Below, in pieces: positions 53,801 to 64,000 of a stretch of DNA of 64,000 bases. Within the stretch, counting starts at the first letter, position 1; each line of letters opens with the position of its first letter. The stretch comes from Xestospongia bergquistia (lineage: Eukaryota > Porifera > Demospongiae > Haplosclerida > Petrosiidae): NCBI GenBank assembly GCA_963965975.1, contig OZ014413.1, positions 11,390,601 to 11,454,600 on the forward strand. The letters run 5' to 3'. The translations under genes were made by a program, and so were the position numbers. A model generated the notes under the pieces. It was not told where the DNA came from and did not search any database. It saw only the letters and a list, made by a program, of their open reading frames with translations.

Positions 53801-55788
53801 TTCTATTCCATTTCAGAGTCTGTGAAAGTGATGTATATGTTAGTCGAGATAATTTTAAAGTGCTATCAACTCTAGCACTAGCCACTCTGTCATAGACCGG
53901 ACTATCAGTTTCATGTGTCCATTCTGCTTCACCACTTCCAAAATCAGTGTTCATAATTCGACTTAGCTCTTCAACACTATCCTCTATTGTTAAGGGTTCA
54001 TGTTGAATTCTTGTAACTTCTTTTCTTTGTCGAAAACCTTTTCTATGTTCACCATTACGTAAAATTGGAGAAATGTTACTTCTATCGTGTTTTCGAGGTA
54101 TTGAATCAAAACAGGAACTTTGATTTCTTACAGCTATCACCTCAATCCCGTTATAAGATTCATCATCTCCACCAGCTTCAAGAGTATAACACTCAACTAG
54201 TTTTTGTTTAGCTGGTATTCCCGTAATCTCAGTTAAATACTGGCTAATTTCTAGTCCATAAGCTGTTTCCAACATCACTTCATCTCCATTAAAAGACATG
54301 AGGACACCAGAACATGTTACAGTGTGACGTTGAAGACATTCAATTGGCCATTGTTCCTGAGGCTAAGAGAGAAAGTTATTATTAAATACAAAATATACTT
54401 TATTTTACCTCATAAGTAATTTTGTCCATCCAAATAAGTCTAGACTTTGCAATAGCAAACACACCTTCATGTGTATCAATCTATAATAATAAATAGATTA
54501 ATGTTATTAAGACACTTTCCACTTACATTACTTGAATAGTAAGATATACCAAAATTGTCCAACTTCATAATTCCTTTTATAAAAGCAGTTTGTACAACAG
54601 CTATTGGACGATGCCCCACCTTTTGCATATGCTAAATAAGAAGAGACAGGTTAGTGTGCAAAATGAACACAACAAATGGAGGAGGATACAAAATGGAATG
54701 AAAAAAAGTCCTATTAAAGACATGCCTATAAATTAAATTAGTCTTACAACGACGGACTTAATTAAGTGATGTAATATGATCAATACTAAGTCATCGTTTA
54801 GAATATTCATTATGGTATAGAATTCCTTTTGTAGACATAACATGACTTGTGAAGATTCTATTACCTTAGCAATGAGAGGTAGTAGAGTAGTGTAGTGTAG
54901 TAAACGTGGAGGAAGATAAGACTTCAACCATTTAGTTCCACTATGAAACAAAAACAACGTGACATCCTTACAACTATATTACGATCTATTACACATGCTT
55001 AAAACATGTGGTTTAGTAATAATGATGTTAGCATTTAAACTTAATTATATTACATACAAATTCTTAAAAACATAGCATTCCTCAAAACATTACTTACGCA
55101 GTTAAGTAGTCATTTTTTGATACTTCTATATAAGCAGCTAATGCACTAAGTTTGGCAGCTTTATGTGCCACACAATATAACATACCACAAAGATAAATTT
55201 GAAGGAGCTAATAAAAACATTGTTAATTTTGTAGTCATTAGAAATTAATAGAGATAATACCTGATGATACAGGATATGACGAAGTATAGGAGCCATAGTT
55301 AACAGACCTAGTTCATCAGTTTTTGTGAAAATTTTCTTTCCAAATATAAGATGAGTTGAACAAGACAACATTGATAATGGTAATGATATATCAAGCCAAT
55401 GTACTAAGGAGAGAACAAATTATATTATAATAACTAGCACAAGTTAACTTACTGTTTAGCCATTGATCTTCTTGTGGCAAAGTAACTCCCCAGTTTCTAA
55501 CAAAATCATCACATGAAGATGTTATACCTGTACTAAGACAGTATATATTACTACTAATAATACGATAACTTGCCTAAACTAGAAACCAATGTTATCAGTA
55601 CGTCTAGTATTCGTGCATCTGAGGAGAGCTGTCATGATATTATTAAAGTAATTTGTCAAGAATATATTGGACAGTCATACCTTAAGAGTCATTTCATGGC
55701 CATCGGGAAATTTAACTATAATATCCATTTTTCTTGGACTGCAAACAGCATCTTGTATTGTAAAGCTTACACGTCCCCGTAATCTCAT
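50878..55788 (-). CDS. FERM-domain adaptor with talin-like F3 lobe and phosphotyrosine-motif tail
   Basis: Large multi-exon gene (about 20 exons), not recognised as a named family. It starts MRLRGRVSFTIQDAVCSPRK; a helical N-terminal region follows. Then come QHTVTCSGVLMSF with LETAYGLEISQYL, a basic/proline linker with PPPLPPKP (SH3-type), and a FERM module. F1 is FRIFCVKLPNGQVHWELASL; F2 is PCSLQDAVTLAAVLYQ with VDFLPPEYATIK; F3 is MIPILLGINREGVVRVDIKS, then WTYELFRNWGYSRNSFLLAF and KWMTELINLHVNCIL, strongly like the PTB-like F3 of talin. The tail is a Gln/Pro/Glu-rich repeat region (51300-51700), PPIPKPR, and tyrosine motifs PDYDEV and IYDVPPD at the very end, which suit SH2 binding. The gene may be two genes if the N-terminal part is separate. 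By inference it is a membrane-cytoskeleton or adhesion adaptor. Confidence 0.6.
52922..53008 (-). repeat. Intronic tandem repeat (~22-24 bp x 4)
   Basis: Four copies of a unit built on AGGATAAATAACAACATAAT within an intron of the FERM gene. The unit is short and uninformative. Confidence 0.8.
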
Positions 55789-55870
55789 TTATGTAGTTTG
55801 TATAATTACATCATCAGTAATATGATGTCATTATGGAATCCAGCCACTCCCATCGGTTCCTCTTCTCACA

Positions 55871-58800
55871 ATGAGTCGCTTCAAGACCTCAAAGTATCGA
55901 AATGCCTTTGCGCGTGTCTTTAAGAAGGAGGTCAGTTAAGCATAATATTAAAGTTATTTTTAGCCACTTATAGGACTGGATTCATGATTTAAATGTTGGT
56001 TCAAATCTTAAATCTAACACAACTCATATCAAGGCTAGCTGCCAATATGTTGCTTTTATTCATGATTCCACGAGTAAAATTTGACCAATAACTTGTTGTT
56101 AGTATTATATTGTTATAGGTGTTGGATCTGTAGCATTACTTCCTTTAAACAGTGCTGGTAGAAATCCTGGTTTTCCTACAATAGCTGGGCACTCAGGTTG
56201 GTGATAATTTCAGAGAGGACATAATTATTATAATTATATTTAATTTAATTTTATAGGTTTTGTGACTGACTTTGACTTCTCTCCATTTAATGATTCTCTT
56301 TTGGTAACTGGTGGTGAAGATGGAGTGGTAATAACTATATATGTAACAATATTATATATATTATTAATGATAGGTAAAAGTATGGCAGATACCTGATGAA
56401 GGATTATCTATAGGTCAGTCTTGTCTTTGTAATGTTAGCTTAGGACCTCTTGGGGTATGTTAAGTAACTTCCTTTCGTGTACAGTTATAGTTTTATTTTG
56501 ATAGAATGCTATTGAAAATCTTCACTTTAACACTGTTGCTGATAATGTAAGGTTTATTTGGAAACTTATAAAACTGACTAATTTCAAAACAGGTTCTTGC
56601 TGGTTCTGTGGGAACTAATGTTTACGTGTGGGATTTGTTGAGTCAGCAAGAAAAATATGGTATAATCACTGATGTCATGATGGTATGTAGTAAATATGTT
56701 TTTATAGTGTTTTCACAACATCATAATCCTGTTCAATGTTTTTGTTGGAATGGTTCAGGTTCTCTAATGGCTACAGTTTCAAAAGTATTGTTTATATTAT
56801 AATGTGATAACTACATGTTAATCATTTTGTAGATAGAGAGAGAGAAACATATACAGATATATGATCCGAGATGTGATAATATTGTTGCAGTAAGGTCAAT
56901 GTAATTAATATAATAATATATGTGGTTTAATGTAGGATGGAAAATGCCATTCACTAACTAAAGACTCCTTTCTAACATGGCTTGGTGATAGTCCATATTG
57001 TATATCAACTGGATATAATCAGGTAAGACTAATATCAAGGTAATATTTACTAAACATTTTGTAGTCTAGGGAAGCTGAGGTAGCATTATGGGACATTGGT
57101 AATATGTCTAAACCATTGACTAGACAAAGCATGGGCAATAGTACAGGGTATTATACTATTTTACTAAATATAATTATAATAATATTATATAATAGGACAC
57201 CATTAACATTTTATGATGAAGATAGCAAGATGTTGTTTGTTGGTATTAAAGTAAGTCAGTTAATCCTGTGGTTTTAATGTGGTCTTTTAATAGGGAGAGA
57301 CTTCAATTTGCTTTTATGAATTAACTGATGATCATTCTCTTTGTTTGGGTATATAATTAATATATTGACAAAACAATTTTATTGTATTTATAGGTCCTAA
57401 TTTATATCGTGGTACAGTTCAACAAAAAGGTTTATGTATGATACCTAAAAGATCAGTTGATGTGATGTCGTGTGAAATAAATCGGTTACTAGTACTTTCT
57501 CAAAATGCTATTGTGCCTGTTGGATTTCATGTTCAGAAAAAAGTGAATATAATTTGTCTTTAAAATGAGATAGTTTTCTTAGTCTTACTCAGAATTTCAT
57601 GCCGACTTGTATCCTGATACTGCTGGTCCAATACCTGCCGTTACAGTTGATGAATGGCTAGCTGGTAATGATGGCAAGGTAGGAATATATATTTGTATAC
57701 ACAATTTATAGTAAGTTATTGTTAGGTAGGGAAAGTTAGTCTAAATCCTAGCAAAAGGAAACTAGTGAATAAACCAGTTCCTTTGAGTATTGATGATAAA
57801 GTTAAATCAGATACTAAGAAGTCCAATAATGATGATCATATTAAATCAGAAACAATTCATAAAGTGAAATCAGAAATTGATGAGAAAGTGAAGTCATCTG
57901 TTTCAAAAGATGAAGTAAATAAAATATTATATAATGATATTAAATTAATTAATTTTGATAGGTTGATTGTTCAGGTCCTCCTATCAAAGTAATAAATATT
58001 GTACGCAGTTCAAAAGTTCGTTATATTGAAGGCTATCTTTTGCATAAAAGCAATGTTATTGACAAGATACCTCAACTTAGCAACTCTATACCAGGAGATA
58101 GCAATGCTTTTACTGTAAGTTTAGTGATAATATGTTCACTTTGATTTATCAAATTGATAACAGGCTAATAAAGTTTTTGTTGCAGTGGCACTCTCTGGGA
58201 CAGGTAGTCAAATAGCTGTGTTTGAGGTAATGATAATTATATTAAATGTAATTATTGTATGTTTTCAATTAGTTAAATAAACCAGGTAGAGTTGACACAC
58301 ACAATGTGTTTACATTACAAAATGTTAGTGGTATTATGGACTTTATATTTGATCCATTTAACACACATCGATTGATTGTTGGTAAGGAGACAATATCATT
58401 TCTTGTTAATTATGGTCAATTTATAGCTTGTGATGATGCTCGTATAAAAGTATGGGATATTCCTAATGGAGGTTTAACAGAAACTTTGACTCAACCTAAA
58501 TTTTCATTGACTGGTATACAATATTATGTTGTCATTATTGTAACAACAGCATTATGTAGGACATTATGAGAAACCTAATATATTGGCATATCATCCACAA
58601 GCAAAAGACATTTTAGCTTCAGCAGGTTATGATGGCAAGATATTTATTTGGAACATTGAATCAAAGACAATAGAAATTACTTTAGAACCATTGGCTGAAC
58701 CTGTAAGTTAGTACATAAACTTACCTTTATAATGTAATGTTATTACAGTTACTTGCTATGTCTTGGAGTTGTGATGGAACTAGTTTATGTACATTAGGAC

Positions 58801-59894
58801 GAGATCATATGATTCGTTTATATAAACCAAGAGAATCAACTGTACCTATATCCACTGTGAGTTTATCAATAGCTTTAGTCTGTGCTTAATTTTATGGACA
58901 GGGTACTGGTCCAAGTGGAAGTCGAGGAGCTCGTTTACTGTGGTTAGATGATGACCATATTATTATATCTGGATTTGACAAGTTAGTCAATATGCAATTT
59001 ATATACAATCTTCTTAAATTCCAATTAATAGAGGAAGTCAACGTCTGTTGTGTCTATATAAACTATCTGATTTAACATGTCCACTTAGTGTCTTAGAATT
59101 GAACACATCTCCTGCTATTTTAGTTCCATATTATGATCCTGATATACAAGTAATATATCTTACTGGAAAGGTAACATTTTATTTTATTACAGTCTGACTT
59201 AAGTTCTTTTAATATAGGGAGACTCTGTTATATTGACAGTTGAGTATTGTCCAACTGAGGATCCTTATCTTTTTCTCACTGCTCCATTTACTTGTAGTAG
59301 TCCACATCAAGCCATAGCTTTTCTTCCTAAAATTTTATGTGATGTTAGAAAAGTTGAAGTGGATAGAGGAGTTCGATTATGTTCTTCCTCTGTTGAGCCT
59401 TTTGGTTTTAAAATTCCTCGTGTCAAAGTATGTTCTGTTATTATTATTATGTAAGATATTCCTTTATTATAGACAGATTACTTTCAAGATGATTTATACT
59501 GTGATCTAGTGATTAGTTGGGAGTCTGCATTAGCTGCACAAGAATGGTTAAGTGGAATAAGCAGAACTCAAGGAACTGTCAGTTTAAAACCAGAAGGAAT
59601 GAAATTATGTAATAATAACTTGTTTATTAAATTGTTATAATCTCATTGATTATAGTAAGTGAAGCACCTAAAACATCTGTGTCTAATGTGAAGAAATACT
59701 CAACATTTAATCCAAGAGAAAAGTCTGAACAAGAAAAGAAAGATGAATTGATTTCAGCCATGATTAACAAAATGGGTGATAAAGAAGAAGATCCTTTACC
59801 TCAAGATAGCATGGATGGTGTTGATAGTGATGAATGGGTAAATATACATGATCTAATAATTATGAAAACATATTTCTTTTAGGATGACTACTGA
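55871..59894 (+). CDS. CORO7: Coronin-7 (two-propeller coronin)
   Basis: Actin- and Golgi-associated coronin with two WD40 propellers. The N-terminus MSRFKTSKYRNAFARVFKKE is the coronin signature; first-propeller words are GFVTDFDFSPFNDSLLVTGG with VKVWQIP, and VLAGSVGTNVYVWDLLSQQE. The second propeller starts around 58000 with VRYIEGYLLHKSNVIDKIPQ, then IACDDARIKVWDIPNGGLTE, AYHPQAKDILASAGYDGKIF and SWSCDGTSLCTLGRDH. The C-terminal FQDDLYCDLVISWESALAAQEWLSG and a final acidic DSDEWDDY match the CORO7 CA-like tail. It has more than 25 exons. A lysine-rich segment between the propellers (57765-57930) is longer than expected. It is divergent from the FERM gene with 82 bp between starts. Confidence 0.92.
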
Positions 59895-61906
59895 AAAGAA
59901 AATAAATAACAATTGTATGATATTTAGTTAATATGCTGTCTATTATAATTATAGTATTTTTCATTGTTTAAAGTGATACAAATTTGTTGATATTATTGTA
60001 GAATCATTAAAATTGAACAATAAGAGTGTGCCAAAATTTTAAAATCTTCCTGTACATATATTAGTTGGATGAGTAGACCAGATTTTCAAAGAAGTGGCTA
60101 AAGACAGAAATGTTTCCACAGGACTAGGTATATTATATATATTCATGACATCTTTGATCAATAAATTGACATTAAAAACTACAACATTTAAATTAGCTTG
60201 ATGACAGACAATTATAAACAGTTCTTGTTATGACAAATTGTGTGCTCTAATGAGTTGACGTTATAGGTCTGACCAGTATTACAAAACTATTATTAAAAGC
60301 ACAAATCATCCACTGACTACCAGACTGTGTTGGACTCCATACACACTAAGAAATAAGGAATGCACACAATATTGACTTATATATAATAACTTACATCAGT
60401 TACTACTGTTAATGGTATAATATCTGAACAATAACTATCTTGTTGTTTCTAAAAACAAAACTTATTTAATTTTATTGACAAAATTTTTTTACTTTTACTC
60501 CAGTGTTAAATAGAACTTGATGAGTTACAGTCAATTCTGGTATTGTGGTCTGTCTATAAGAAAACTTTTCCTCCTTGCTGTCTAAAAGTTATGTTAGTCT
60601 GGATCCTAAAACCAGTTGGGATGGAGAGGTAAATATGAGATGTAAATGTAACCATCAACTCATCTCCAAGGAATGTACCAACATGTCTTGTTCCAATGAG
60701 TATACAATACAATTGATAGAGTTGTATTATATTAATAATAATAATAAATATGTTAATTGACTGATATTGCTTTGATCAGTAAAATTAATTAACACGTAAA
60801 TTGTAGTATACTGAGGTAGTGTACTTACTCAATATACTGCAGCTATGTATAGTACAAATCACGTGAGAATGTACAATTTGGCGCAATATGTTGCTACAAG
60901 AATCGAAGAATAATTGAAGGTCTCTCATTCTACCTTACAAGATTGATATGTTTCTAGTTCACAAGTGTTAATGGAGTAGAATATATAGTCAGGTTTATGC
61001 CCTAATGCTGGATAATAAAAAAAGTAAGACTGTAGTATAATTAATCTTGTGTTCTCTCATTGTGTATCACAGGTTTGTACTGACTTTGTATAACTGGATA
61101 ACCAAATGTGTATGTCAGTGGTAACAGCTTGATGTCTAAATATATTTGTGAGAATCCATTCTATTTAATGTTGTTCAATTTTTTGTCAATGTATATTTTC
61201 AGACTGCAGTAAGACTACTGATAAGGAGGTTAGTCAATTATCATGTTTACTGTTTACTTGTCTGTAAGAATAGGCTCATGGTTTATTGCAGTATTTTCTT
61301 TCATGTCAATGTCTCCTATTACCATAATATGAGGTACGCATATAAATTGTATATTAATTTGTATATTAATCATAATATGTTTGAGTGCTACTGATAGTAA
61401 GAACAACTTTGGGTAAAAACAAGAAGATTTCTCAAGTAAGCCTTTTGTCAGATCACTATTTTCATATCCTTTCATTCTTCATAGGATTATATGCTAGTCC
61501 TATCTCCTGAATAGCAATGAAAAGTTACCAAATATTAATTAGTTATAAATTGCTTTATATGATATTGTAGACACCAGATCACTTCCAGAGTCTTTGGTAT
61601 TATGGATGCTGCTAGCATATATAACATGGTAACATAATGTAACAACATACACAATTATAGTCACTAATGATGTAATTTTTTCTTGTGTAGGCAGTTTACG
61701 TTGTGTCTATGTTATGTACTAGTGAAACAATCTGGACAGTTTGTTATTAATGATTACTAAAGGTACATATAGTTTATTCTGTTAGTAAAATCATAACACT
61801 GTATAACATAACATTGTAACTTTTTATGTTTGAGTCACACACACACACACACAGGTTAAAGACTTCACTAAGTGTAAGTTTCTTATTTGTTAGTAAAACT
61901 GTTAAG
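59895..61906. other. Intergenic stretch without a recognisable gene
   Basis: AT-rich DNA downstream of coronin-7. An E-box CACGTG (about 60859) and a TTTGGCGC E2F-like word (about 60879) lie close together near 60.87 kb, as at a promoter, and GT...AG-spaced fragments follow up to 62.6 kb, but no frame stays open. A spliced non-coding transcript is possible. A (CA)9 microsatellite sits at 61836-61853. Confidence 0.35.
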
Positions 61907-62744
61907 AGTACTTTAGTAACTTTTATTTTGTGATACTGCCAAATGTACAACTGTCAAATGTACCACTCTCAAATGATATACTGTCAATATATTGTAATGT
62001 AATGTTAGCCTATATTACATAATTACTCTTTATTCTTCTTTCTTTATGTAGCATCGTTGGAGTCCTGAATCTAGGTGTGGTGGTAGTAAGTTGGAGGTAA
62101 CAATAATGTATGTTTTATTTTATAATTTTTATTATATATTATTTTATATTTTTTCTTCTTTTCTTAATTCTTTTTCTACAGATCTTTAGGTTGGCGGTCT
62201 CTCCTTTACGACACTTATACATCTTTCCATGTGAGGGTGTAAGTTGGTAATGTACATTTCTTAACTTATGAGTTTATGATGCATCATTACTTTTTCTTTT
62301 ATTTATGTAGCGTCATTGGAGTTCATGATCTAAGTGTGGTCGTAGTAAGTTTTGAGGTAACAATAATGTATGGCTTATTATAATTATATACTATTACATA
62401 TTTTTCTACTCTTCTCAACTTTTGTTTTACAGATATTTAGGTTGGCGGTCTCTGCTTCAAGACACTTATACTTAAGTGTGGTGTAGTAAGTTTTGAGGTA
62501 ACAATAATGTATGCTTTATTTTATAACTTATATAATATATTATTACACATTTTCCTTTTTTCTCAAAATTTTTCTACAGATCTTTAGGTGGAGGTTGCTA
62601 CCTCAAGACTCTTATCTATCTTCGATGTAAGTTCATTAGTACTTTACACAAGGTCATAAAATCTACTCATTGGTAGTATATCATTTGAGAGTGGTACATT
62701 TGACAGTTGTAAATTGGGTATTGTGTATTTGTAATTAAAGTACT
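61907..62744. mobile_element. Putative non-autonomous element with terminal inverted repeats and internal tandem repeats
   Basis: A perfect 35-bp inverted repeat pairs 61948-61982 with 62675-62709. Weaker inverse similarity reaches outwards to AGTACTTTA at 61907 and TAAAGTACT at 62744. Between the arms lie three tandem copies of a 120-270-bp unit (62051, 62310, 62476). There is no transposase frame, so a MITE-like element is the best reading. The sequence of the right end recurs at 63785-64000. I could not identify target-site duplications. Confidence 0.55.
62051..62640 (+). repeat. Three diverged tandem copies inside the inverted-repeat element
   Basis: Each copy contains, in order, TAGTAAGTT..GAGGTAACAATAATGTATG, an AT-rich filler ending in a TTTCTACAG-like tract, and ATCTTTAGGTTGGCGGTCTC (third copy diverged). 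The GAGGTAACA...CTACAG interval looks like donor and acceptor, so each unit may derive from an exon-intron pair. Confidence 0.7.
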
Positions 62745-63288
62745 ATGCAATTATATCCTCTAGAGTGAGGAAGGAAGTCGTCCAAAAGAAGGCTAATGAA
62801 GTCAGGATTACAAGAGAAAGGGACTGACTAATTAGAAATGTTTCTCCGACCATACATCCTAAGGCTATTCCTGGATAACCTAGAGCTCATGCAATGATGT
62901 GTAATCGAAAGCCACACTCAATAGTTAGTAGGCATGTCTAATGAATCTTGATAAGTGGGTGTGGTTCTTCTAGTCTGGTTATGCATTTATTAAAATTATG
63001 AGGTGTGGTCAAATAAACCACACCCTACAGGGTTAATGGGTGGAGCTGCTGAAGGTTGATGAGTAGGCGTGGTGGTAGCAGTTGTATATGATAAACGTAA
63101 AAAACATGTAATTATGTGTACATTAATACAATAGACATATTTTTACATCCAATTTTTATTCTTGGTTTTAACAGAAATCTTACACCTAGCTCATTCAAGT
63201 TTTATATATATTAAACAACTATAAGGTATAGTAGTATAAAATATACAGTCTATAGTTATTTCTTGCTAGTCCTGCACCAGAGTGTGCC

Positions 63289-63531
63289 TTACAAGTTGAT
63301 TGATTCGTTATCTTTTCTACGAACGTCCAGTTCTTTTCTCATTTTGTACGTTCTAGCAACCTGTAAAGGGTTGTATAACTGTTATAAAACAATTTTTTAA
63401 CTTTGATAATGGTCAGAATTTGTTATGCAATAATACACATAAGCACAAAGGCTGTATTCTAACCAACATACTTACCTCGAGCGCTCGTGAATGTAGACAG
63501 CTTCTTCAAGTATCCAGTCTATTATAAACAC
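63289..63531 (-). CDS. Possible last two exons of a further minus-strand gene
   Basis: A 56-bp segment (63476-63531) flanked by AG and GTAAGT on the minus strand is open in only one frame, reading VFIIDWILEEAVYIHERS. Joined in phase to the next segment (edge at 63360) it would end RLLERTK. The downstream segment also has a longer open frame, VARTYKMRKELDVRRKDNES, that does not fit this phase. The upstream part of the gene was not found in the window. Weak call. Confidence 0.2.
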
Positions 63532-63784
63532 CTGAATGATCTTATACGATAAGCATAAAGCTTAGCAGAGCAACAGAAAATGCTCTAACACAACAAAGAC
63601 GCAGCTTTCTAAGAAGTTTCCTCATGCAAGTTTTCATTTAGTATTAACGGACATGCACACAATAATTAATTTCGTATAGAGTTAATATTATATTTCTCGG
63701 ACTTTCTTTTAGTGCAACTCTATTGTTATTCTCTTTTTAAGTTTGTTAGTATTATTTATTTAATACCATTGCATGTTTTCTTTT

Positions 63785-64000
63785 CATAACTTCTTTTTTA
63801 CAGATCATAAGATGGATATTGGTACACTCATTGATCTCTACATCAAGGATGAAAGTTCACTAACACTTTTACACAAGGTCATCAAATGTAGTTATTGACA
63901 GTATAATTATCATTCGAAAGTGATGCATTTAACAGACATAAATTTGGCAACGTGTATTTGTTATCAAGTACTATGCTATTTAATTCTCTAGACCTAGTGA
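63785..64000 (+). repeat. Second copy of the right half of the inverted-repeat element, cut by the window end
   Basis: Matches 62565-62775: TACAGATC at the start, then ACACAAGGTCAT.AAAT, a diverged inverted-repeat arm, GTGTATTTGT, AAGTACTATGC and TTCTCTAGA or a close variant. The similarity reaches to the end of the window, so the element family continues beyond it. Confidence 0.65.

Noticed and set aside
60500-61500. Short open frames between coronin-7 and the inverted-repeat element
   Set aside because: They have no family motifs, no consistent splice phase and AT-driven composition.

Overview
The window is nuclear DNA of an animal with a very compact, AT-rich genome. The genes are animal genes broken by many introns of roughly 40-70 bp with GT...AG ends. 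They include a BMP-type Smad, PLK4, nocturnin, OTUD4, RanGAP1 with its animal C-terminal domain, MOB4, MOSPD2 and coronin-7. The tiny introns, gene spacing of tens of bases and the presence of unfamiliar death-fold proteins suggest an early-branching animal, most likely a demosponge of the Amphimedon type. That taxon is an inference, not a measured match.

Layout. 1-9.0 kb: a PNKD-like hydrolase (+), a TMEM79-like MAPEG protein (-) and nocturnin (+), set in an intergenic zone of locally duplicated blocks: three copies of a GC-richer repeat, a second copy of the nocturnin upstream region, and a dead copy of the last PNKD exon. 9.1-19.0 kb: Rab escort protein (-) with a death-domain gene (+) nested in one long intron, a HAD phosphatase-like gene (+) and eIF5B (-). 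19.4-27.5 kb: Smad1/5-like (-), cytosolic arginyl-tRNA synthetase (+) and an HSP110-type chaperone (-) with three tandem heat-shock elements. 27.8-39.5 kb: PLK4 (+), OTUD4-like deubiquitinase (-) and RanGAP1 (+). 39.6-51 kb: a tandem-CARD protein with a TIR-like middle (-), a TPGS1-like gene (+), MOSPD2 (-), MOB4 (-), an ankyrin/membrane protein (+) and CCDC138 (+). 51-60 kb: a FERM adaptor with a talin-like F3 lobe (-) and coronin-7 (+). 60-64 kb: no convincing gene, but an inverted-repeat element with internal tandem repeats and possible 3' exons of a further minus-strand gene.

From the Rab escort gene to coronin-7 the genes alternate almost strictly head-to-head and tail-to-tail. Start codons of divergent pairs are as little as 26 and 34 bp apart, stop codons of convergent pairs are a few bases apart, and one convergent pair overlaps in coding sequence. 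The genes do not form one pathway. Several touch centrioles or cilia (PLK4, CCDC138, TPGS1-like) and two touch death-fold signalling, but nothing in the sequence shows that they act together.

The most unusual object is a PLK4 intron of 3072 bp made of exactly 64 copies of a 48-bp unit. Each unit is itself a complete GT...AG mini-intron, so every junction reads AG|GT. The tandem-CARD/TIR-like gene, the Smad C-terminus reading DSNT in place of SSxS, and the antisense overlap of a transmembrane tail with a glutamine tail are also worth attention. All gene models are read by eye from splice signals and protein similarity; exon edges are approximate unless stated.
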